From NCBI RefSeq assembly GCF_900101835.1, contig NZ_FNAF01000003.1, forward strand, positions 1-64,000: DNA of 64,000 nucleotides. Direction: 5' to 3'. The translations under genes were made by a program, and so were the position numbers. This document shows positions 54,401 to 61,000 of the stretch, piece after piece. The stretch comes from Peptococcus niger. GTDB taxonomy: Bacteria > Bacillota > Peptococcia > Peptococcales > Peptococcaceae. Positions within the stretch are counted from its first letter, which is position 1. Each line of letters begins with the position of its first letter. The notes below the pieces were generated by a model that was given only the letters and a program-made list of their open reading frames with translations, had not been told where the DNA came from and did not search any database.

Positions 54401-56434
54401 ACCTGGAAAGGCAACGGCACCGATGAAGGCTTGACCGTCTCCAAGACCAATAGTGCTTTCACGGCAACGGCCAACAAGGGCAAATCCGACGAACCGGTCA
54501 TCCCCTATGAACCGACCGACCCGGCCAAGCCCACCGATAAGGACGACCCCAAGATCCCGACCGAAGACGACAATCACAAGACCATCGATAAGAAAGACTA
54601 CGTCATCGTCGCCTTCAACGTCGCTCCCGAGGAATCCGGCACCTTAACCTTAGGCAAGGTTGCTGACAAAGCAGTTGTATCCGCCCTGGTTAAGAAAGGA
54701 ACGGATTGGTCGAAAGTCACCCTGCCGACAACGAAGGCAGCGGACTCCTATACCTTCTGGTACTGGACCGCCAAGACCGGCGCAGTTGCAGACGGTGATA
54801 TTCGCACCGCCCACTTCATTAAGAGCGGCGACGAAATTACCCCGAACGATCCGGCACTTCCCGACGGTTTCTTTAAAGTCACCGTGGGCAAGGGTGATGG
54901 CGTGAAAGCCGATGACCTCTTCGGCAAATCCTATGCCGTTAAAGAAAACGACAAATTAGCAAAAGATAAATTCCCGAAATTGACAGCAGAAGATAACTAC
55001 CGCGATCCCAAATGGTATAACGGCGACACAGCTGTTGAAAACAACAAGCCGGAAGAAGTTGCCATTACCGTCGAAACCACCTTTACCGCCAAGGCAACGG
55101 AAGTGAAATTCGATAAAGATCATCTCGTGAAGATCGAATTCACAAAAGATCCGACGAAGATGACCTATACGGAAGGGTCTGACACAGACGGCAAGATGGA
55201 ACTCGCCGGTCTTGAGATCAAGCTCACCGATGAAAATGGTGTAGAAAAGACCATTGGTGCAAAGGATTTGGCAGACTACGGTGTCACGGTGGCACCGGCA
55301 GAAGGAACAGATCTTACCAATGCCAAGGACAACGACAAGCACCTGACCGCAACTGCGAAGGGGAATGATCCCACCACAGCTACACCTCTAGAGGCGAAAT
55401 CTAAAGGTACCTTAACTGTGAACTTGCCGAAATCGGACGCTCCGACCATCAACCAGCCTACTGCCGGCGATAAGACCATTAGCGGTAAGGGCGTTCCGGA
55501 TGCTTCCATTACCGTCAAAGACAAAAACGGCGATAAGATTGGCGAAACGACCGTCGGTAAAGACAGCAAGTGGTCCGTCGACGTGCCCAAGGACAAGCCG
55601 CTGAAGAAGGACGATAAGATTACCGCCACCCAAGAGGAAAAAGGTAAGACACCTACTTCTGCTGAAGCAACCGTTAAAGGCAAAACCAGCCACGGTGGCG
55701 GCAGTGGCGGTGGCGTCATCGATACCCCGTCCAAACCGGAACCCAAACCGGAAAAACCGTCTGAAGGGGACTTGAACAAGGACGACCACTACCAATACCT
55801 CATTGGCTATCCGGACGGGACCTTTGCCCCCAACAAGGGCATGACCCGGGCAGAAGTGGCTACTATGTTCACCCGTCTCTTAAAAGACCGCCCGGTTAAA
55901 GGCAAAAGCTATGCGGCTGGTCTGAGCGACATTCATGCCGGTGACTGGTACGCCGATACCGTCGGCTATGCCGTCGAAAAAGGCATCGTCTCCGGCTATC
56001 CGGATGGCAGCTTCAAACCGAACCAAGCCATTACCCGGGCAGAATTTGCCTCCATTGCCTCCCGCTTTGCCGAACTCACTGAAGAAAAAGACCTTACTTT
56101 CAGTGATTTAGACGCAAGCCACTGGGGCTACAAGGCCATCCGCCTGGCAGCTTCCAACGGTTGGATCTCCGGTTATCCGGACAACACCTTCCGTCCGGAA
56201 CAAGCCATCACCCGCGCAGAAGTGACCTCCATCACCAACCGCATGCTCAATCGCAGTGCAGACCTCGATTGGATCAATGCGCACAGTGCTAAAGTCATCC
56301 ACTTCAGTGACGTGAGCGCCGGCGACTGGTTCTTTGAACCGGTTATGGAAGCCAGCATGGGCCATGACTTTACCCGTGATGCAGATGGCAAAACCGAACA
56401 CTGGACCGGTCTGAACGGTAAAAGCTTTATCTAG
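51476..56434 (+). CDS. Surface protein E: repeat protein with three SLH domains
   Basis: 1652 aa. A signal peptide (cut after AQA, about 27) precedes a unique head (about 28-295). An InlB-like repeat (about 300-393), a MucBP-like module (395-480; AKYVDENNAEI) and one DIIP-type repeat (about 483) follow. Two copies of a VWKG module lie at about 612-712 and 824-908. A large module shared with protein A (about 1008-1318) ends in a Big_3-like Ig domain, and an Ig-like domain (1322-1402) follows. A Gly/Ser linker leads to three SLH domains (1432-1652) and the tail EHWTGLNGKSFI, nearly as in protein C. The first 900 bases are AT-rich and the rest GC-rich. AAGGGGG precedes ATG 51476. Probable wall-anchored partner of protein D. 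Confidence 0.86.
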   Translation: MLKKLVSLVLALALLLSGIPPIPAQAQTEQPLDVQQMDDGSYVIKLSGASDYSLRSAFGLRRAPQNEPNSITPETDPDKFETRTVRVDFAELVNEVLKVDHVKFYVKSIPLNYLQEYTVTKEGNVASGDKVIGQNFEVPAPKMDYNPQFIVEFPDGRDARAVVEGWYKPLTDGGIYVIAVDFLAHTGVATEWYGASERPNAQAVYTYLANGEMLFNLPRENQNSILRKGYRWLWAGHDDPVYLQKLDPANILCSDHATADFTYHVKINGEKEGQLGTSNYFFKVTGDAYTGFTVTSREKVSVDFNAGKGKWKGQAPATQYTGHSLKLGESFIEGMGPISVPAKSDLTVPAAEAGQPENEFKGWSDTENGQVVDMDTYVVEKNTTFYAIYGPKAQGAVNAKYVDENNAEITDPKYHISGQDYSAERPGNVGETVGTDVASTAAAPKFLGYKVTGVEVTPAAGQTTATYTDPASATVTYKYKKLKDIIPAKNDDGTDNPDATEDVKATYKPVTMKVDGNKGSFQKGGSDVAGTEFVYYVNPVEGKSLDDVLTASGLTAKAKDDNANKINAAKPWTFKPAKTKADADVATSTVVSKDNFDAGVTMEVNFAQTKADQFKDKLKPVDIKVWKGEEITWKQGVALKEANEDLQKILDDGSTVVSDLGEGGTIAAPGTARTSTEANLPNGAKGNLKVAFDDGSSLAVNDQTVYVAPEKTKIVKEGEDGYVDPDKLPDNKVKVDIKLGEGVQAGTMKGKTTPVLYASFYLKSGTGLAGGDFPAVEAQEGYKQDSVAWDPTDQTKTWDADGAYVATAQAQTIADKVGEGNLAGVDFGVWKGDTIDWKKGVKVADTVTDNDLKDAIQGYLDNAKTKVTDATTPARSSDKVGEQKGNLTVTFSDGSTLTVKDQTIYVWEHKTENNDENKDDPKPDGNIQVSFAKGTGVTALDPANKTMTVKSGTALVDADFPKATVDAANGYVTPATWKGNGTDEGLTVSKTNSAFTATANKGKSDEPVIPYEPTDPAKPTDKDDPKIPTEDDNHKTIDKKDYVIVAFNVAPEESGTLTLGKVADKAVVSALVKKGTDWSKVTLPTTKAADSYTFWYWTAKTGAVADGDIRTAHFIKSGDEITPNDPALPDGFFKVTVGKGDGVKADDLFGKSYAVKENDKLAKDKFPKLTAEDNYRDPKWYNGDTAVENNKPEEVAITVETTFTAKATEVKFDKDHLVKIEFTKDPTKMTYTEGSDTDGKMELAGLEIKLTDENGVEKTIGAKDLADYGVTVAPAEGTDLTNAKDNDKHLTATAKGNDPTTATPLEAKSKGTLTVNLPKSDAPTINQPTAGDKTISGKGVPDASITVKDKNGDKIGETTVGKDSKWSVDVPKDKPLKKDDKITATQEEKGKTPTSAEATVKGKTSHGGGSGGGVIDTPSKPEPKPEKPSEGDLNKDDHYQYLIGYPDGTFAPNKGMTRAEVATMFTRLLKDRPVKGKSYAAGLSDIHAGDWYADTVGYAVEKGIVSGYPDGSFKPNQAITRAEFASIASRFAELTEEKDLTFSDLDASHWGYKAIRLAASNGWISGYPDNTFRPEQAITRAEVTSITNRMLNRSADLDWINAHSAKVIHFSDVSAGDWFFEPVMEASMGHDFTRDADGKTEHWTGLNGKSFI

Positions 56435-56494
56435 GCCTTTATAGGGTCTTGGATTTCAGTTGAACCGATAAGACGCCAGTCTAAATAGAAAAGC
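56435..56494 (+). repeat. 3' untranslated segment shared with gene C
   Basis: Matches 37178-37237 in order and spacing of the conserved blocks. It then diverges into a different terminator hairpin, so only the end of the gene and its flank were duplicated. Confidence 0.7.
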
Positions 56495-56526
56495 GCCTAT
56501 TGCCAATAGTGGCAATAGGCGCTTTT
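56489..56526 (+). terminator. Intrinsic terminator of the D-E unit
   Basis: AAAAGCGCCTATTGCC (56489-56504) pairs with GGCAATAGGCGCTTTT (56511-56526): a 16-base perfect stem with a six-base loop. Confidence 0.93.
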
Positions 56527-56608
56527 GATGTGTTCATTCAGGTGACTCGCCGGTGTCCGGTCGAAAAGGGTAGGCCCCTGCCAGCCCCTTATGTGATTAG
56601 CGGACAAG

Positions 56609-56656
56609 CCGGCCCCTCCAATACTGTGCAACTGTCTTGGAGGGGCCGGTTGTTTT
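56609..56656 (+). terminator. Second terminator downstream of gene E
   Basis: CCGGCCCCTCCAA (56609-56621) pairs perfectly with TTGGAGGGGCCGG (56637-56649), followed by TTGTTTTT. It backs up the terminator 80 bases upstream. Confidence 0.85.
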
Positions 56657-57126
56657 TGGGCTTTTTTCTATCAGCTGAGGGCCATTTTTTAGGATGAGGT
56701 TGGCAGGGGAGTGTCGGCTAAGGAGTGAGCCTTGGCTTATAAATGCTGTAAAAATATGACGATAAGCCTAACCGGGTTCATTAAAAATAGTTACAAAGGT
56801 CAATGAGTGCTTTTACTGATGGGGCAAAAATGATAAAATCTCTTCCGGAGGAGGTAAAGAAGCTGACGTTGCGGCAACGTATAATCTAAACGTCATTATT
56901 TTAAGGTGTTTTACTAGACCCGACCAAATTAATCTCGACGACTATGTCAGGGCCGGTTGAATAACCGACGACCGAAGATGGATCCGGAGCGCTTGTCTTT
57001 TAGGCTTGCCGGACAAGGACTTTTATTTTATGGATATCGTGGACAAGCCATATCCGGGGGACGGGTGAATTTTGCTTTTGAATTGTTTGATGGAGCGGTT
57101 TGATTTGATAACAAAGGAGACGATCT
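56657..57126. other. Intergenic region between E and F
   Basis: It holds the fossil repeat unit described separately and two small hairpins. CTTGTC (56992-56997) pairs with GACAAG (57012-57017), followed by a T-rich stretch. GGATAT (57032-57037) pairs with ATATCC (57050-57055). AAAGGAGA at about 57113-57120 is the ribosome site of gene F. No confident promoter was found; TTGGCT-N17-TATGAC at 56732-56760 is weak. Confidence 0.45.
56790..56960 (+). pseudogene. Fossil of a gene D-type beta repeat
   Basis: 56849-56901 matches 49231-49283 in gene D at 45 of 53 positions without gaps. Read in the corresponding frame, the stretch gives WGKNDKI...GGGK...V-AATYNLNVII and later DYVRAG. Gene D has WDKSDTL...GGKK...VTATYNQNVII and GYVRAT at this point. 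A stop codon (TGA 56817-56819) falls inside the unit and another ends it at 56958. The upstream half is more decayed. It covers the end of one repeat and the start of the next, without signal peptide or flanking units. Confidence 0.72.
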
Positions 57127-59331
57127 ATGTACCAAAAAATCATGAGTTTAACCCTTGCCGGGGCACTATTCTTTACGGCCATGCCGGTCGCACCGATTCA
57201 GGCGCAGGAGGGGCCGTCAGAGGCTCAAGTTGCTGAAAACCCTGCTTCAGCGCCGGCGGGTTGTCAGGACAAGGCGGCTGTGCAAAAAGACTTTGAGACG
57301 GCCATCAACGGGATGTTTGCGGGCATTGGCAGCAAGGAGGGGGTCTATCTGAGCAAGTATGACCCTGCCTCCAGGACGGTTAAAGTATATATTCTGGATA
57401 AGACGAAAAAGGCGACGGAAATTTCCGGGACGGGCCTCGTCGCCGGCCTGACCAAGCTTTATGAGGACCACCACCTGATCAAGCTGAAAATCGGGAACCA
57501 AGAGGAACGGAATCTGCAGGCGATTGCCGACAAGCTTGGTAACGATAAGACGCAAGTCCAGAAAGCCTTTGCACAAATTTTCGGCACGGATATTCTCAAT
57601 GCGGCGCAAAGCCAGGGGGCTAAGACAGGGACCTTGGCTGACTTTATTCATAAGCAGGTTCAAATGAAACTAACCGTTCAAGCACCGAATTGCGAACCGG
57701 TTGAATTGATTTATAGCATCTATGGTTTTGAGGCGGAAGCGTCTATTCTGAAGGACCAACTGCAGGCCCAGGACCTTAAGGTCTGGAAAGGTGATGCGGT
57801 CAACTGGAAGGCAGGCCTGGCCTTGAAAAATCCTGACCCCAGCCTGCAAAAGATTTTAAATAAAGAGGAAACCGTTGTCACCGACTTGGCGGGAAGAAGG
57901 ACCGATACTTATCTGCCGGGTGGGGCAAAGGGCAGTTTAAAGGTCACTTTTGCTGACGGCTCTGCCCTGACGGTAGATGACCAAATGCTCTATGTGTCGG
58001 AGCACTTTGCCGGGCTGACGGATGACAAGGCGCCGCAAGATGCCGTCCAGGTCAAGTTCCTACTGGGTGAAGGGGTTGAAGCCGGTCAAGCGCCTCATAA
58101 AAAAACTGGCGACAAGAACAAGCCGGTTGAGTATGCTGCCTATAAGGTGAAACCGGGGGCTAATATCAAGACCTATGAACATTCCCAACTGCATAAAAGT
58201 ATTTTTGGCTTAATCAATCCGCAGGCCCTTAAAGGGTATGAGAACCCGGTTTGGACCGGCAAGAACCCGGCGGATCCTAAGGACTATGTGGTCAGCGAGA
58301 CGAATAATGTGTTTACGGCTCAGGCCACATTAGCGGTTTCAAGGGTACCGACTGTTGACCGGGTAACGGTTGGCGATAAGACCATTAGCGGGAGAGGCGT
58401 TCAGGGCGCTAATATTCTTGTAACCGCTGGTAGCGAGGAAATCGGTCGGGCCAGGGTTGACGGTGCCGGCAAGTGGCGCCTGGCCCTGCCGGCGGGTAAG
58501 ACCTTGAGGGTCGGCGATGTGGTTAAGGTGACCCAAACGGAGACGGATAAGCAGCCGGCTTTTGCTGAAGTGACCGTTAAGGCCAAGTCCAGTACCGGGA
58601 CCGGCAAGACCGGCCCCTCGCATTCGTCAAAACCCGGATCGAAACCGAAGGCCAAGCCAACGCCGAAGCCGGAGACAAAACCGGAAACAAAGCCTGAGCT
58701 AAAACCTGAATCCAAATTATCCAACCATGACCTAAACAAAGCCGGTCACTATTCCTACCTGACCGGCTATCCGGACGGGACCTTTGCCCCCAACAAGGGC
58801 ATGACCCGGGCCGAAGTGGCCAGCCTCTTTACCCGGCTTTTAAAAGATCGCCCCGTTAAAGGACAGAGCTACAAGGCCGGTCTGAGTGACCTTCATGCCG
58901 GCGACTGGTATGCCGATGCCATCGGCTACGCCGTCCAAAAAGGCATCGTCTCCGGTTACCCGGACGGGACCTTCAAACCGAACCAAGCCATCAGCCGGGC
59001 AGAATTTGCCGCCATCGCCGCCCGCTTTGCCGAGATGACCGGCCAGCAATCCCCCGCCTTTAGCGACCTGGCCGCCACCCATTGGAGCTACCAAGCCATC
59101 CGCCAAGTCGCGGCCAACGGCTGGCTCTCCGGCTACCCGGACGGCGCCTTCCGCCCAGACCAAGCCATCACCCGGGCAGAAGTCGCCACCATCAGCAACC
59201 GGATGCTCAACCGGACCCCGGACCTTAACCGGCTCAAGGCCCAGAAAGACAAGTTACCCCACTTTAGCGACGTGGGCTCCGGCGATTGGTTCTATGGCGC
59301 CATCATGGAAGCCAGCTTCGACAGACCATAG
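57127..59331 (+). CDS. Surface protein F: VWKG-module protein with three SLH domains
   Basis: 734 aa, the smallest of the six. A signal peptide (cut after IQA, about 26) is followed by a domain of about 150 residues unlike the others, bounded by C46 and C190, which could form a disulfide. A VWKG module (about 216-293) like those in protein E comes next, then a LGEGVEAG segment, also like E (about 308-405), and an Ig-like domain (406-490). A Lys/Pro linker (about 505-530) and three SLH domains (532-734) follow. The end EASFDRP matches protein A rather than C or E. AAAGGAGA is seven bases before ATG 57127. It is a single-gene unit with its own terminator. Function unknown; wall-anchored. Confidence 0.85.
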   Translation: MYQKIMSLTLAGALFFTAMPVAPIQAQEGPSEAQVAENPASAPAGCQDKAAVQKDFETAINGMFAGIGSKEGVYLSKYDPASRTVKVYILDKTKKATEISGTGLVAGLTKLYEDHHLIKLKIGNQEERNLQAIADKLGNDKTQVQKAFAQIFGTDILNAAQSQGAKTGTLADFIHKQVQMKLTVQAPNCEPVELIYSIYGFEAEASILKDQLQAQDLKVWKGDAVNWKAGLALKNPDPSLQKILNKEETVVTDLAGRRTDTYLPGGAKGSLKVTFADGSALTVDDQMLYVSEHFAGLTDDKAPQDAVQVKFLLGEGVEAGQAPHKKTGDKNKPVEYAAYKVKPGANIKTYEHSQLHKSIFGLINPQALKGYENPVWTGKNPADPKDYVVSETNNVFTAQATLAVSRVPTVDRVTVGDKTISGRGVQGANILVTAGSEEIGRARVDGAGKWRLALPAGKTLRVGDVVKVTQTETDKQPAFAEVTVKAKSSTGTGKTGPSHSSKPGSKPKAKPTPKPETKPETKPELKPESKLSNHDLNKAGHYSYLTGYPDGTFAPNKGMTRAEVASLFTRLLKDRPVKGQSYKAGLSDLHAGDWYADAIGYAVQKGIVSGYPDGTFKPNQAISRAEFAAIAARFAEMTGQQSPAFSDLAATHWSYQAIRQVAANGWLSGYPDGAFRPDQAITRAEVATISNRMLNRTPDLNRLKAQKDKLPHFSDVGSGDWFYGAIMEASFDRP

Positions 59332-59446
59332 CCCTGGGGTGGGTAAAACCGGTCAAGAGAGGATTTAACGAGAATAATAGGCTAGAGGTCTGGTTAAGTG
59401 TTAACCGAAACAGACCCTGCTTCACCGGACCAAGGTTAGATTAAAG

Positions 59447-59481
59447 GAGCTGTTGCCTTAAATGGCAACAGCTCTATTTTT
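59447..59481 (+). terminator. Intrinsic terminator after surface protein F
   Basis: GAGCTGTTGCC (59447-59457), loop TTAAAT, GGCAACAGCTC (59464-59474), then TATTTTT. Confidence 0.9.
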
Positions 59482-59879
59482 GTTCGGGCTGTCTATCCTT
59501 TTTCTCGACCGGGCGCCGGTCACCTGCCTGTTGCCAGTCGGGGCATTATTCTAGGCGGGTGCTGGCCGCCTTCTACGGCCTCGTCGTCGGTTGCCGGCCT
59601 TTATCAAAGGGCGTATTTGTAGTAAAATGGCTGCAAATGGAAGGCGCATTTGAGAGGGGCGGCCGCTGGAGGCTTGTCAGGTCCCGCTTCAAGCAGGTTA
59701 AAGGCCCTGGTGCCTTTCAGGTGAAAGCTTTAAACAAGCGAAGGACGGTAGACCTGCCTTTTTATAGGGCGCAGGTTTGTAGGCAGGCTGGTATTGTTCC
59801 GAAAGAGGACTTGCTTTATTCCGATAGACCTGTTGTTGTTCCGCAAGTTCCTGAAATTTTGCTGATGGGGGGCGATGAG
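59482..59879. other. Region upstream of the Fic gene
   Basis: 398 bases. An open frame continuous with the Fic gene starts at GTG 59559, but its product (Arg/Lys-rich, no recognised domain) lacks a ribosome site and precedes the normal family start. I therefore treat it as non-coding. TAAAAT near 59621 could be part of a promoter, without a good -35. Confidence 0.4.
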
Positions 59880-60776
59880 ATGGTTGTTGACGTGAAAGAG
59901 ATCGCTAAAAAATGGGGTATTTCAGAGCGGCGGGTGCGCCTTTTATGTGCAGAGGGCCGGATTTCAGGTGCCTATAAAGAGGGCAAATGCTGGAAAATCC
60001 CGGCTGAGGCGGCCAAACCCGGTGATGAACGGCTAACAAGGGCTGACCGTCTATTGCCCTTGATTGACCATAAGCTGGAGCGGCTTCGGCAGTTGAGGCC
60101 TTTTACCGAGGGTGAACTGGCCCGGTTGACGGAAGATTTCATGGTAGAATATACTTATAATACCAATGCCATTGAAGGCAATACGCTTACATTAAGGGAA
60201 ACAGATTTGGTTTTAAGGGGCCTGACCATTGACCAAAAACCCTTGCAAGACCACTTGGAAGCCCTTGCTCACAGGGAAGCCTTTTACTTTGTGGTGGACT
60301 TGGTGAAGGAGCAAAAGCCTTTAACAGAGGCCGTCATCCGAGACATTCATGACTTGGTGCTGGCGGATAAAAAAGAAGATAGGGGCGTCTATCGGAAGAT
60401 ACCGGTGAGGATTGCCGGTGCCTATCATGAACCGGTTCAGCCCTACTTAATTGCTCCGCAAATGGAGGCCTTGTTGCTGGATTACGCTGCTTCCGAGCTG
60501 CATATTGTCAAGAAATTAGCCAAGTTTCATATTGAATTTGAAGCAATCCATCCGTTTATTGATGGCAATGGTCGGACAGGGCGGTTGCTGGTGAATTTAG
60601 AATTGATGAAATCCGGCCTGCCGCCGATAGACATTAAGTTTACGGATAGGATGCGCTATTATAGGGCTTTTGATGCCTACCATAAAAATGCTGATTTAGC
60701 GCCGATGGAAAACTTGTTTGCACAATATATTGATGAAGAACTGGAGCGGTATTTGGGCCTTTTAGGAGAAAAATAG
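59880..60776 (+). CDS. Fic family protein with N-terminal helix-turn-helix
   Basis: 298 aa. Fic enzymes usually transfer AMP from ATP to a hydroxyl side chain of a target protein. The N-terminus (about 3-45; VKEIAKKWGISERRVRLLC) is a helix-turn-helix like those fused to many Firmicutes Fic proteins. The inhibitory helix motif TNAIEGN is at 95-101. The active-site motif HPFIDGNGRTGR is at 224-235, complete with the catalytic His224. The inhibitory motif in the same chain marks a class II Fic that keeps itself off, so no separate antitoxin is expected and none is adjacent. ATG 59880 is chosen over ATG 59865 because it gives the family start and has a G-rich stretch seven bases upstream. Confidence 0.9.
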   Translation: MVVDVKEIAKKWGISERRVRLLCAEGRISGAYKEGKCWKIPAEAAKPGDERLTRADRLLPLIDHKLERLRQLRPFTEGELARLTEDFMVEYTYNTNAIEGNTLTLRETDLVLRGLTIDQKPLQDHLEALAHREAFYFVVDLVKEQKPLTEAVIRDIHDLVLADKKEDRGVYRKIPVRIAGAYHEPVQPYLIAPQMEALLLDYAASELHIVKKLAKFHIEFEAIHPFIDGNGRTGRLLVNLELMKSGLPPIDIKFTDRMRYYRAFDAYHKNADLAPMENLFAQYIDEELERYLGLLGEK

Positions 60777-60800
60777 AGGCGGACCTTGCACCGGGCGCCG

Positions 60801-60820
60801 GAGGCCAAGGGCCTCTTTTT
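60801..60820 (+). terminator. Intrinsic terminator after the Fic gene
   Basis: GAGGCC (60801-60806), loop AAG, GGCCTC (60810-60815) and five T. Confidence 0.75.
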
Positions 60821-60882
60821 AGGGGACCAAAGCGGCCGATGACGACCGGTTCAAGGAAAAAATTTCGAATAAGCGGCGACAT

Positions 60883-60935
60883 AAAACCCCGTCGCAGGCC
60901 TTGCTTTTTTAGGCAGGGCTTGCGGCGGGGTTTTT
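60883..60935. terminator. Bidirectional terminator between Fic and argD
   Basis: AAAACCCCGTCGCA (60883-60896) pairs with TGCGGCGGGGTTTT (60921-60934) with a G-T pair; an inner GCCTTGC/GCAGGGC stem is present. The A run and T run make it work in both directions, serving the convergent arg operon as well. Confidence 0.85.
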
Positions 60936-61000
60936 GTGTGGGTTGATTTTTCCGGCAGGTGTGGTGAGGTTTTAGGATCAGCTCGCTCTTTGGGCCGGGT

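Noticed and set aside
59559-59879. N-terminal extension of the Fic protein from GTG 59559
   Set aside because: No ribosome site, no domain, and the normal family start coincides with ATG 59880.
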